NCBI GenBank assembly: GCA_019321725.1
Contig: JAGSPU010000063.1
Coordinates: 248,001-312,000, forward strand
Source of the DNA: Paulownia fortunei
Taxonomy: Eukaryota > Streptophyta > Magnoliopsida > Lamiales > Paulowniaceae
DNA: 64,000 bases
Reading direction: 5' to 3'
Shown here: piece by piece, positions 1 to 11,800 of the stretch
Position numbering within the stretch: the first letter of the stretch is position 1
How the letters are laid out: every line of letters begins with the position of its first letter
Notes under the pieces: model-generated
Seen by the model: the letters and a program-made list of their open reading frames with translations, nothing else
Databases searched by the model: none
What the model was told of the DNA's origin: nothing
Translations under genes and position numbers: made by a program

Positions 1-226
1 GGAGAAGGATGGTGATTCGGAGGAGGGGCTCAAGAAAGCTTTCCAGGTTCTTAGCAAGGACCAGAATAGTGCTCCTGTTTCTGCAGATGTGCTTTGCCGT
101 GTCATGCAAAATCGCGGCGTGACGCTAACAATTGGGGAAGTTGAGGAGACAATTCGGCAGGTCAAGGCCAAGACGAAGGATGAAGGACAGATCAACTATG
201 AGGAGTTCATCAAGATCATGAAGTAA
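1..226 (+). CDS. Calmodulin/calmodulin-like protein, 3' end only
   Basis: The window opens inside a coding region read in frame from base 2 and ending at TAA 224-226, giving 74 residues. The pattern is that of a calmodulin C-terminal lobe: an A-F-x-V helix start, a V-x-A-x-V-L-x-x-V-M helix, an I-x-E-V-E-E-x-I-R segment, and a final helix ending in [12 protein letters not shown]-hand calcium sensors bind Ca2+ through D-x-D-x-D-G loops. Here both visible loops are degenerate: the first reads S-K-D-Q-N-S-A and the second K-T-K-D-E-G-Q, so Ca2+ binding in this half is doubtful. This suggests a divergent calmodulin-like protein, not canonical calmodulin. The 5' part lies outside the window. Confidence 0.75.
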   Translation, partial: EKDGDSEEGLKKAFQVLSKDQNSAPVSADVLCRVMQNRGVTLTIGEVEETIRQVKAKTKDEGQINYEEFIKIMK

Positions 227-2317
227 GAACAGAACAACCCAAACTTTGTTATTTTAAAGTATCAAACTTAGGAAACAAAGCAGAAAAGTTTGATGGAATT
301 GTGTGTTTTTTGTGAACTATCAATTTCTTTGGATGATTTGCCTGTTTTCGTCTATGCAATGTTGTGTCAATAATTATGATTTTACGGTCGAACAATTCAC
401 TTACAAATGAGGCCCTATCCATAAGTATATTATGGTACGATATATTTTTCTTACATGTTTGTGGTACGTTAACTGAGCGGAATTATCTTTTTTAGTAATT
501 TAATTCTATTTAGGAGATAAGAAACACTGCGAGTTGGGTTTGGTCAAACCCAAAATCCGACCCACCATGATTTTTAGGATTAAGATCCGACAGGTTAGAT
601 CAAATTCATTTTATTATTTTAAAGATATTTAAAATATATTTTTTGAAAATAATACACTAAACTTATTAAAAATATATTTTTCTTGAGAAATATCACACAA
701 ATATATATAAAAAATAAAAAAATTAAATGGATGAATTTAAAAACAAAACCCCAAGACGTGCAACAGTTAAAATCCGTCCATACCCATATCGGTCTTCTCA
801 AATACAGACTTAATCATTATACACTAAATATCTTATACAACCTGAATCACAAATAGATAAATCTGTTGCCTCCATGTAACTTGTCGAAATCATCTTGTTC
901 TTTTTTTCTGCTTTTTAGTGCATATAATACCCACTCATTCTCCTTTTTAGATATGACGTGCATTCTAGAATGTGTTTTAGAGGTGAAGATAAAATTTTAC
1001 AGTTGGCTGGTAATTAAAATAATGAACTCTATTAGTCACAAGTATATATTTTTTAATTTAATGGCTGAATAATTTGAATGTAATTTAAATATTTTAATTG
1101 GTTATCATTATCTAATAAAAATATATGTGTATTCTGGGTTGTCTTTAGTACAGTCAGTTTGAATTTCAACAGTGTAGACTAAAAATCTGAACATAACATT
1201 TAGTTTCAAGTAAAAATATATTACAATTTATATATGTAGTTATATATGAAGCAGGTGCACAGGATATCATCTTAAAACTCAGCTGCATTCATGTTCACAA
1301 AGTCACACGAAACTGGAAATAACTTAATCAATCATATCACTTTGAGGTCAGATTAAATCGATTTACTCAAAAAAAAAAAAAAAGAAGATATTTCAAAATC
1401 TTTTATAGAAGTTAAATATATTGGTTGTCAGATATGCAGTAGTAGCATAACCAAAGAATATATTCTGATATTTTTATCATCTCCTTAATCCATAGATACA
1501 GATTAATAACCATCCCAATATTAGTAAATATGAACGAAATAATGTAGGAAATAAGCTTTGTAATGTATCTGAACATATAAAATGCATATGAGATAAATAT
1601 GTATACTTCCAAGATGCAATTTGCCATTAAAAACTACTTAAATGAACAATACAGAATGATTTTGGGTTTATACATCTGGAATAACTTACCATTCATCACA
1701 TTCAGTAAAGATTTAATTTCATCAGAATTTTTCGGACATGGAGAAAGATGTTTTTGTTTTTTTGTATAGTAATCATGTTGTAAATGTATGTACATATTTA
1801 TTTTATTACAAAAAATATTTCAATGTATTCCTCATTTATCTTGGAGGGATGCGTTTATGCATGTCATGCCGTATCCCTTAACTGCACCTATACTTACACT
1901 TCCTAAGTATTCAGGCCTCAGTTATTGATTCAGTGTTTTAACTCTTGGGACAAAATCTATGTTGTAACATAAAGAATTTTATTTATTTAAAATGAATTTC
2001 AAATATATGGATCTTTCATCGGATTTGTGTCCTACAATTTTTTATAGTTTTTATGTTGCATATCAAATTCGATCTCAAATTATTTTAAATTTTGGCATAC
2101 TGCTACTACAATACTAATAATTTCTGCACGAGGCAAAAAATGTGGATGTTTCATAAACTTATTTAGTTGGAAAAATGGTAGAACTGTGGAATACGAGCAC
2201 TAAGAATCAGATTACTTTGTGTATTACAAAAGTTAAACATAAAACACTACAAGAAAAATGTCAAAATATTACATCCCTCAACTCATGTAGTATAAATTTT
2301 TTCATCACCTTACATGT
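227..2317. other. Intergenic, AT-rich
   Basis: About 2.1 kb with no supportable gene. It holds the 3' flank of the calmodulin-like gene, a run of 13 A near 1370 and AT-rich DNA. A tract at about 530-600 has the 'ccgaccca' style of low-complexity repeat that recurs elsewhere in the window. The last 20 bases end in a pyrimidine-rich stretch and CAG (2332-2334), a plausible splice acceptor for the downstream NLR gene, but I could not identify an upstream coding exon. Confidence 0.5.
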
Positions 2318-5300
2318 TTGTTGAATTACTGCAGATTGCTCAAGGAGCCTACTGTAGTGGATCAGTTGACAAAGATATATAGCTATTTAGATAAAGAGGA
2401 AGCAATTGTTCTCTATGGTGAATCAGGAGTAGGGAAAACATGGATGGCAAGAAAAATAGCTGATCATGCCATAAGACGGCGCAAATTTGATTTTGCACTT
2501 TGGATATATCTGAACAGGATTTATGAAGGTCTGAGTCTTCAAGAGAGTATTGCTTATCAATTGTCTATACTCTCGGCTTCCAATGAGTCGGAAGCCAAAG
2601 AAGGGAAAAAGGAGGAGTTGGAGCAGGATAAGGCCAAACAAGGAAAACTTGAGAAAATGAAGGAAAAGGAAAAACAAGAAAAGGTTGAGAGTATGATACA
2701 TGCAGCAATGAAGGGAAAGAGCCTTCTTTTGATATTGGATGATGAGGGAAGTAAAATGAAAATACATGTAGCAATGGAGGAGAAGAAGCTTCTTTTGATA
2801 TTGAATGACGAGGGAAGTGAAGGGGAAAAAGACAAGCCCGAAGTTATAAATTTGTACCAGCTATTGGCCCTAGATCAGCTGAAATCTTGGAAGTTTTTAA
2901 TCACTAGCAGAAATCGAGCCACTTCAGGGGAAATTGGAGTAATGGTGATGCCTTTGATTCAAGATGAGTCAAAATCATTAGTATTGCAAAAAATGGTTGG
3001 AGTTGACAAGTTGGATGAGATTAAAGATTTAGCTGATTTCTTCATTGGTAAGAGTAGAAGACTTCCTGCTGAGGTTCTCATCATAGCAAAAACCATGAGT
3101 TATTTTGGACGAAGTGAGCAAGGATTGCAGAAGCTGCAAAGTTACAAAGAGATACTTGAGGAGGAGGAAAGCGTGAAGGTGGAACAGGCTCATGGCATTA
3201 ATGAATATTGTAATGTTACTCAACTACTCATAAGCGGGTATGAGAGGCTTCCTAGAAGTGTTTTAATTGACTGCTATAGTTCTGAGACTCCTCACAGACA
3301 CTTCCTCCATCAACGTGGCATGGTTAATTTCAATGAGTTGATAAGCTACTGGATAATGGAAGGGCATCTTGGTCATCGTATTGAAGATGCTTATGAGGAG
3401 GGACATCGCGTCTTAATGGACCTTGTAGATTGTGGCCTCCTCAAAAAGCTAGAAGCTGGCTATGTTATGTCGAGTGGAGCAAAATTCAATTTGGATATTC
3501 ACGACTGCTATAAATTTTTTGAAAGCATTCATCTTGGATTGGCTACAACATTTGACAATAAGCTAGGGGAATTGGGTTGGCAGATGGCATGATAAGAACA
3601 ATTGGCAGTGGCCAGGAGGGGAAGAAGCTGTTAACATTGCTCCTAGATGGAAACCATACTGGTGAAATCCCTGATGGCTTGTTTGAGTCAGAGAGTGAAC
3701 TTGAAATTCTTGCCATCTTCAATCCCACTCGTAAACACTTTCCACTGCCCATATTTAAAATGCAGAAGCTTCGTTTGCTTGTGCTCAGAGGCTGTGAATT
3801 TTTGGAGAGCATTGAAATTTTTTTTCAATTGAGGAATCCAGAAAATCCAAATGTTCCTGAGGAGTCTCAGTCTTTGCCTCCCACTCGGATTTCTGATCCT
3901 AGTCCCAGTCGCTCTCCAGGCCTTGTGACTCCTAATATTTTACTACAGAAACTAACAGTTTTTGAGATATCTGGTCCTAGTTCCTTAAAGACAATTCCTG
4001 ATAATTTCTTCAAAAATATGCCTCACCTTAAAAACCTCAACTTGTCTTTTCTCCAGATTGAGTTGTTGCCTGCATCTTTTTACCATCTAACAAAATTAGA
4101 ATTTCTCATCCTTAGGGGTTGTTCCAGCTTACAAGGATTAGGAACTTTAAAAAATTTTAAAGATCTTCAGGTGCTTGACATTTCCGGTGCGACCTCTGTT
4201 GCAAACATCCTGGACAAGAGCTTTTCAGGAAATAAAAAACTTCAAATTCTTAATCTCTCCCGATCCAGGATTGAAAGATTACCCTTGATCCATTCTCTTG
4301 AAAATCTCAAATCTCTCTCACTAAGAGATTGTGCGGTTTTACTCAGAATACGCAAGAGTGGTTCACTGAAGCGTCTCCAAATTCTTGATATTTCAGGTGC
4401 CACAAAGGTTGAAGAATTCCTCGATCCATCATTAGAAGGACTTCAAAGCCTTGTGGTTCTTGATGTTTCACGAACTGCAATCAGACAGTTACCCTCCAAT
4501 ATCGGCAATCCACGCTATCTCTATTTAAGTGGTTGCTCCCGGCTCAAAGAACTACCCCCCATAGAAGGCCTTTCAAAAGTTGAAGTCCTTGATCTCTCAG
4601 GTTCTTGTCATCTGGAAGAAATTAGAAATGAATTCTTCAAAAATACTAAATGCCTCAGAGAGTTGAACCTCTCAAAAACCAGTGTCAAGAGTCTTCCATT
4701 CCTTTCCTGTCTTGGTAATCTTCGTCGGCTATTGCTGTCACAATGTCTATCCTTGGAGAAGTTGGAAAATTTGAGTTCCTTAGAAGAACTGGAGGTTCTT
4801 GATCTTTCAGGTTGTAAGGCTTTGATGGAGATAGAGGATAAATCCTTTGACAAAATGAATCGTCTTCATTCTCTTGACCTATCCGGAATCCAGCTGGATC
4901 GATTGCCATCCATGTCAAAACTCTTGAAACTTAAAAAATTGAGTGTTAAAGATTGTCCAAAATTAACTAATGTGTCAGGTCTTGAAGAACTTCCAGCTCT
5001 TGAAATTCTGGATCATTCTGGAACTACTTTAAAACCATCACTATCTTTTCATCCTGATTGCAATCCGATTGTAATTGGCCCAACTTCTTTAAGTATAGAA
5101 AACATTGATCCCCTAAAGTTGCTTAAAAGTCTGGGTGCTAGTAATGATGAAGTTACTTCTGATCAGTCTGAATCGACTCATCTGCAGCATGAGCAACCCA
5201 CTATGGATTCTCAAGGCGATGGAGCTGAAAAGTCAAATCTCCCACAAGAAGGTTTGGATCAGTGCAACTGGAGCATTTCTAATTGGCAAGGCGAAGCAAA

Positions 5301-6750
5301 TGTTGATGAAGAGACGCTTGGTGTCCCTGTAAATGGTATTCATTTCCTTCAACTCTTGAATATGCATCCATCATTGTTGACAAAGAACTTCAGCCGATTC
5401 CATTTCTTGGTTTTCCCCACAGAAGCACAAACTGAATTGCCAGATAAGTTTTCCTACAGAAATGAACTTAGTTTAAGAGACACCTATCTTGGCCAAGTTT
5501 CTCAGCAAAAGATAGAAAGGTGTTTGGAGATTCGTGGATTTGTCAATTTCCCCCCATGTCTAGGACATTTGCTAAAACAAGCTGAATTTGTTGTCCTCAT
5601 CGATAATCCATTTTTCAGGTTCTTGCTTAATTTAGGTGTTGATAGCATCAAGGTTATGAAGGCCTGTTGGATTGAGAGGTGCAATGAATTGGAGCATGTG
5701 ATTGGTTCTGAGGAAGTAGAAGATACTGCCAAACCAGGAGAGTCGGCCAAAACCAAAGGCAATCTGGGGAAGAATGCTGCTAACAATCTCAAAAGCTTAG
5801 AGATTTTATGGGTTTCTGATGCTACGAAGTTGAGGAGTATATCTAGTGGGGACATTCAAAGCATTAGCTTTAAAAGCCTCAAGTCCTTATACCTGGAATA
5901 TTGTCCACAGCTCTCCATGATATGCTCCTCATCCTTGCAACTAGAAAGCCTTGAAATTCTTTATATCAAATATTGTCAGAAACTGGGGACTCTTTTTACA
6001 GATGATTCAGCTAAATTGGAAAAATTAACTGCACTACATCTGTGGGGAGTACCAGAGTTGAAGAAAATTGCAAGCAAGGTACAATCTCTGCGCACTTTGA
6101 GAGTGGGGGAATGCCCCATGCTAGAACATGTTATTTCTTCAACCCCAGGCCATGAACATGATGAAGTTGAGGGCCATGAAAAACTTGAGATTCTCCAAAT
6201 CAAGTTTTGTGATAAATTGAAGACTATTTTTGAATCACAACATGAAGATGTGTCAGCTAGGTTTCCGGAATTACAGGAACTAGAGCTGTGTGGGCTACCA
6301 GAACTGCAGAAAATCGCATTCACAGCACCATCTCTGGACATTCTGAGAGTTGGAGAGTGCCCCTTGCTGGAAAATGTTGTTGATTCAGATGGACTTCCTA
6401 AAAATCTTAAAATTCTGGAAGTCAAGTCTTGTGACAAACTGAAGACAATTATCCAAGGTGGTGGATCAGAGTTGCCAAAGGTAGACAAAATGGACTTGCT
6501 GTGTTTACCAGAGCTGAAAAGCATTGGAGCTCACTTGCCCAAACAAGAAAATTGCATAATAGTGGGGTGCCCAAAACTGCTAATTCCCTTCTGGGAGACG
6601 TACATATGGAATACTCTCAGATTCCTGAAACAAATGATGGAAGAAATCAATGAGGTTCCCCACAATCAGTACCTTCTACATGCCATCCACAGTAGTGAGT
6701 TCTTCTACATTGGGTTTTTTTTTGCTCACCTCCATTTATATCAATGCTAA
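2318..6750 (+). CDS. NB-ARC/LRR disease-resistance-like protein (At4g19050-like), frameshifted
   Basis: Intracellular immune receptor type NTPase. The first frame (2318-3592, 424 aa) carries the P-loop GESGVGKT (residues 34-41), kinase-2 LLLILDD (136-142), an RNBS-B-like FLITSRNR (193-200), a GLPL-like RRLPAEV and an MHD-like 'IHD' near its end. The second frame (3577-6750) carries a long leucine-rich repeat array, first with L-x-x-L-x-L-S units, then C-terminal units of the 'CPxLE' style. The frames join at about 3574-3578, where one missing base gives uninterrupted family-like sequence. The joined product would be about 1,477 aa. Odd points: no CC, TIR or RPW8 domain is visible; a Lys/Glu-rich insert lies at residues 89-125; the kinase-2 segment is duplicated. 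The ATG at 2318 overlaps a possible splice acceptor (CAG 2332-2334), so the true N-terminus may lie in an unseen upstream exon. NB-LRR identity is secure; completeness and function are not. Confidence 0.85.
2693..2824 (+). repeat. 66-bp in-frame tandem duplication covering the kinase-2 motif
   Basis: Two adjacent 66-bp units with the same phase: 'atacatg' begins at 2696 and again at 2762. Each encodes about 22 residues of the pattern I-H-x-A-M-x-x-x-x-L-L-L-I-L-(D/N)-D-E-G-S. The first copy keeps the Asp pair of Walker B (L-D-D); the second reads L-N-D. The frame is kept. Confidence 0.9.
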
Positions 6751-6831
6751 GGTTAGCTTTTTTATATGTTAGGAGTCCATTAAAGAGAAGGGGCTGCGGA
6801 AAGCTCAAACACAATTCTTACAGGTATCAAA

Positions 6832-7182
6832 ATGAGTGTTGTAGCTGGTCATGAGCAAGAAACCACCGGTTTTGCTTGGTGGGTTGGAAATATCCAACTT
6901 ATTAATTTATCCGGTAAACTACTAGAAGTTCATATAGCTCATACCGGATTTATCATATTCTGGGCCGGAGCAACGAACCTATGTGAAGTGACTCGTTTCA
7001 TACCCAAGAAGCCTATTTGTAAACAAGGAGCTACTCTCCCCTTCCACATTCCCATTTATAATTTCTCTTGCATAGAAGTCTGTGATATACTTCTTGTTAT
7101 GCTTGTAGACCACATTGTGAAATATAGAAACACAAGAAATTTTTTTCCAAAAGAAACCACTGTCTTCGTCCCACCCTTATAG
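6832..7182 (+). pseudogene. psbC: Nuclear plastid DNA fragment: decayed psbC (CP43) N-terminal region
   Basis: From about 6841 to 7050 the translated frame carries stretches typical of the chloroplast photosystem II CP43 protein: [23 protein letters not shown], then a variant of the E-V-x-x-F-(V/I)-P-x-K-P segment. CP43 is normally about 460-470 residues and plastid encoded. Here only about 65 residues are recognisable and many positions are changed, after which similarity stops and unrelated sequence runs to the stop at 7182. The surroundings are nuclear (an NLR gene upstream, AT-rich DNA downstream). I read this as an old NUPT insertion that has drifted but happens to stay open for 116 codons. 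No function is expected. Confidence 0.85.
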
Positions 7183-7972
7183 CTTGTCCACTTGAATATA
7201 ACTTGGCTCGGGGAATGGAGTGCTCTTCAAGCATGCATGGCCTAATATGCAGCCAAGTTCACTGAACTGAGGACTTCTGAAACTCAGTTGCACTGTCCAC
7301 TTCACTTTTGTCCTAAAGTCAGCAAAGCAAATATCACAATCAACCAAATAAATTAATGAAGTTACAAATCAATAATGAATTATTTACAAGACAAATTAAA
7401 ATTTCTATATATATAAATATACCCTACGATTGCATGTCATTCAAAATATTTGCATGCGCACAACAATATTTAAGATATATATTTCAATGCTCTTGAAATT
7501 AAATGTATGATGAGAATATCATTATTGTGGAAGCAAAGCGCCTCTACGCTATAGATAATATGCTAAAAAAAAAATTCTTATATTTTAACATCGATTACTT
7601 AAATTAAATGTTACTAAAAAATATTATTAAGTACCTATATTTTCTTTTACATGTTAAATCTAACATACTAACTCTAAATTTGTGAAGAAAATCATCATTT
7701 TTCAATACTATAAATGTGAGATCGATCATGCAAATTTAAAATATGAAATTATTTATGAAATCTAAATTAGATTAGAGATTTTATGAACAATCAATGCAAA
7801 ATATGGGTAAGATTACATGAAATTTGAAATGGATAATAATCTATTTGATTTTTAAATGTAATGTCCACTAGTATTTCTTATAAGACTACAATTTGTTATC
7901 ATTTAATATATATATATATATAATCTGCACTTAAGTACATAGTTGAGCATATAAATCTCAGATCTTCCTTTA

Positions 7973-8003
<31 letters not shown>

Positions 8004-8515
8004 ATAAGATAAAAAGTATTATTATTTACTTCATGTCATAGTCTAAAATAATTAACAATTAGATTTTGAGAACTAAAAACTTGAATATTAAAATTAAATC
8101 TCAAAACCGCCCCAACCCAAGTGATTTTAATTATTATTATATTAATTTTGGGTAATTTTTTATTCAAAACTGCAAATATCGATTTGAGATAAAAAAAAAT
8201 AATTGCAAAACTTATATAACCCGCGTTGTGAACACCCCTAAATTGGAATTTAAGATTCAATATAGAGGTTAAAAGCGTAAAATAACAACCTTCAACGATT
8301 TCTTTATAACCTAATCGAGAACAAAATTAATAATAAGGGGTTCAACGGCAATTTGTCCAAATTCCAAGGGGATCAACTGCATTCCTCCATACCCCAAGGA
8401 CCAACAACGAATATACCACTCTGGCAACGACGTCGCAGTACCCCTCCCCGAACTCGGATCCAAAAACAACCCAAACACAACACCCCATCACCTCTCTCTC
8501 TCTCTCTACACCAAA
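7183..8515. other. Intergenic, AT-rich, with a microsatellite and the ESSS 5' leader
   Basis: No gene seen. It holds AT-rich DNA, a compound (GT)n(AT)n microsatellite at 7972-8003 and, at about 8491-8507, a (CT)n tract directly before the ESSS start codon that probably belongs to its 5' untranslated leader. I see no clear TATA box. Confidence 0.5.
7972..8003. repeat. Compound microsatellite (GT)n(AT)n
   Basis: Uninterrupted GT repeats to 7990, then AT repeats to about 8003. Same GT-to-AT style as the tract at 61123-61156. Confidence 0.9.
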
Positions 8516-8863
8516 ATGCCGTCGTTTAAGCCATTCGCAACCGCCGCGAACACTCTCCGGGCCCGGCTCAGCCCATCCCTTCGAACCCGTGGAGGCGGAG
8601 GAGACGGGCCTAGCCGTTGGACCAGTCCAGGGCACGAGGATCGGCCCAAAGGTTTTGCCTTCAGCCGTACGCCGCCGCCGGCTGGAGAGTCTAGGAAGTG
8701 GGAAGACTGGGAGCTTCCGTGCTATATCACTAGCTTCCTTACCGTCGTCATCCTTGGAGTGGGCCTCAGTGCTAAGCCCGATCTCACGATTGAGACCTGG
8801 GCCCACCAGAAAGCCCTCGAACGTCTCGAATTGGAGTCAGCCCAGCCAGTTGAGTCTGATTAA
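8516..8863 (+). CDS. Mitochondrial complex I ESSS subunit (NDUFB11-type)
   Basis: A 115-residue accessory subunit of NADH:ubiquinone oxidoreductase in the membrane arm of mitochondrial complex I. The N-terminus is basic and Ser/Ala-rich, as in mitochondrial proteins. It is followed by a Gly-rich stretch, the block R-T-P-P-P-A-G-x-S-R-K-W-E-D-W-E (residues 51-66), one membrane segment (about 68-85, ending in G-V-G-L) and a charged tail with the E-T-W-A-H-Q-K-A-L-E-R-L motif. The length fits plant ESSS proteins. The ATG at 8516 follows a CT-rich leader and is the first in frame. A single exon covers the whole CDS; a possible splice donor (aag/gtatct near 8870) hints at a 3'UTR intron. From memory, Arabidopsis At2g42310 and At3g57785 encode this protein and sit beside gar2-related genes, as here. 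Overlapping open frames on both strands are shadows of its GC-rich coding sequence. Confidence 0.8.
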   Translation: MPSFKPFATAANTLRARLSPSLRTRGGGGDGPSRWTSPGHEDRPKGFAFSRTPPPAGESRKWEDWELPCYITSFLTVVILGVGLSAKPDLTIETWAHQKALERLELESAQPVESD

Positions 8864-11800
8864 AGAAGGTATCTTCTACTTACTGGTGTGTGGTACTTTT
8901 TTTTTTTTTTTTTTTTCTCGTGGTATCGCCACATTTGGGGGGTTGGGGTGGCGGAGGGGTCGTCTTCTTGAATCATCCGAACTTGTCTAGTGAACTGTTT
9001 GAAGAAATAAATGTAATTGACTGAAATGTTTTCTTCTTTGGAATTTAGACAATGTTGTTTGGAATGCTATCAATATACTGGGATTTTCAGGATGTTACAA
9101 TTACTACGGGTTAAATTAGCTGAAAATTATAACTATTTATGTGCATTAGAACTAGGGGTTACAGAGTTACGAATAAGGGTATTTATTTGATTTTCGGTTG
9201 GACGAACTTATTGTGATTCGACCTAATCCATTTCTTAAGTTCGAAGTTTTGGGTCGGGGAGATTCTGTTAGTATTTTTGAACAAATAAAGTAATTCTCGT
9301 GATGATATTTGAAAATTGAAATGCTTGTTTCATTGGGATGTTTATTGGACGCTTGATGGTAAAAATTGAAATTAGTGTTTTCTGTCCTCTTTATGATTGA
9401 AGGCTACTGTTTAAATGATTCCACTTCAATGCATTCTTTCTAATATTCGATATTTCCATTCTGATATATTGCATATCCTGTTGATTGGGATCCTTTATTT
9501 TCTTTCTCAAACGAGTATACTTGGATCTCCCACTTCTCATGGGCTATATAATGTGTAGATACATTAAGTGTGTAGTGATTGGTTGAGGATTTAAGAGCAT
9601 TCTTCTGACCATATTTTGATTGCCAGCTCAATGAATAAATACTGATACTAAAAGGAGCCTTATCTCTTGAAATGAATTTATCAAATTGCTATGAAACGTG
9701 TGAGTTCTCTGATGGACCTAATGCTGTGAGGAAAGGCTCAAGGAAGGAATTTTTTCCGGGTAATTTTGCATATAGATATTTACCAATCATTTTGAGTTAT
9801 TCAGCATCCTGAAGCTGTTATATAAAAACAATGTGTTAGCACGAAAATGTTAGCTTTCTTGTGGGTAACTACTGAGTTTAAAAAAAAAACAAGGAGAAGA
9901 AGAAAAAGAATAATTGCCTTCTTGAACCCTTGGAGAGGTTTATCAGGATTCATACTTCTTAGATTTTGGCTTATCACCATAGGTTAATGTAACATTAATG
10001 GAACTAATAGAATTATCTATCACTAGCTCGGCGATGTGGTTTATTGATTCGAAAGTTGTATGGAGCAACATCCAAGGTCAACTTGACTTTTTATTGTCAG
10101 AGGTGTTTGTCAACCTTGTTCTGTGAGGTTTGGATTTAAGGTGACTGAGAATATGACTGTTGGACTTTGTTCTGCTGGTCCAGTTAGGCTCCAAGTGAAT
10201 GAATCTAGAAACTCTATATGGTCATGATGTTTATCTGTAGGTTGTGTGAGGATGGCCTGCAGCATCGTCATTTTACCTTCACCACTGGTTTCCTGGATCT
10301 CCATTGTTATCGTTTGAAGATTGCCAGTATCCTTAATTGATACTGTGTATGCAGGGAATGATGTAAACTGATTACTTGCAGCGAAGCTGTGTTAATTGCT
10401 TGGAAGCTGGTTTCGATTCTTTTGCTTTTTATTTTCCAAGGATGAGGTCAACTTAGAATACGCAAGATTTTACTGTCTTAACACTTGTTAAGCGGGTTTT
10501 GAAGATCTACCTTGACTGTGTATTGTAGCACCCTTGTGAGTTGGAAAGCCAGGCTGGAAGAGAAGCAGGGGACAGAAGCTTGGAGGAATAGTTCCCTGAA
10601 GCAAGGCTGGGTTGAAATTTTGGCCTATATCTTTTAGGAAATTGAAATGTTAAAGTTGAAACCTTGTGTTTCGGCATTACTCTTTTTCCCTCTAAATACT
10701 AGTAGCATTTAGGAAACAAGTATATTTATTACTCCTTTTCACTAATGAGTAACTTAAATATTTGAGGTCTCTAATTTAGTAATTGGTATATAATTGGGAT
10801 ATGAGATGATTGATAAAAATTGTGGGATATGAACTATTTTATTATTTTATAACCACTGGAAATCAATTGTGTACTTTTTGTGATAAATGAGTGTGATTAT
10901 GGTAAATTAACCTTAATGCCCTTAATGACATAAGCCAAATTGGGCTGATGTTTAAACCCCCCTCTCTCCCCAGCTTTCACTTTTAACCTCCGCCTCCACA
11001 GTCGCGGTCGCCATGAGTTGTCCTCGTCCACTTCCATCTCCTCCAAGTCATTCATCATCAACATTACTAAACTCATGTTCCATTTCAATTAAAAGCATAT
11101 AAGAGAGAGAAAGGGGAGACAATTGAATCCCACACCCTTTTCCATTACTCCTTTTCCACACCCTCTTCTTAGCCTTGGCATTAGAGTTTCCAGTCCACGT
11201 GTCACATTGCAGCATCGCCGTCCAACCAATGATATAGATTCTCCGGCCAATGGAGACTGGCCTGAAATGCGAGAACAAAGATAAAGCAAACCCACTTCCC
11301 AAATCGCAATCATTCTCTTTTGAGGGAACAAAGGATGAGACTTTCTGAGAGGGTTGAAGCGGAGGGTAGCAGTGAAGAGGGCAGAATTGGAAATGGAAAT
11401 GGAGAAGCGGGTGTGGAAGAGGTGGTGCCGTCAGAGGAGGAGTAATGTTGATGATGAATGACTTAAGGGTAAAATAGACAGTTTGTGCGTCTATAAGTTT
11501 GATGGGCTCAATAGGATAATTGCATCCTACCTCTTCTGGTCGGATTTATATCAAACAGATAGTCACACAAATTTAAAATTGGACCGTTCTTGTAATTATC
11601 CATTGAGCCGAAATCCTCATAGATATGCATGGGAATGAGTTGGATTATTTAGTAAAAATCCAACTCAGTCCATGAAAGAAAGGGGCTAGTAGTAGTTGTT
11701 CAAACTTCAATCAAACTGGACAAAATTAAAACGAAATTTTGTGGGATTGTGCTAGAATGTAGCTGAGATGGGGATGTTAAGATGAATATGCGGCAAGACG

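Noticed and set aside
2423..2835. Three minus-strand open frames rich in Phe, Ser and Leu opposite the NLR
   Set aside because: They are complements of the Lys/Glu-rich insert in the NB-ARC region.
8342..8806. 154-codon open frame antisense to the ESSS gene
   Set aside because: It is a shadow of GC-rich coding sequence; the plus-strand frame has the conserved complex I motifs.
10897..11331. Overlapping minus-strand frames in the 11-kb GC island
   Set aside because: No recognisable domain; explained by composition of the inverted-repeat segment.
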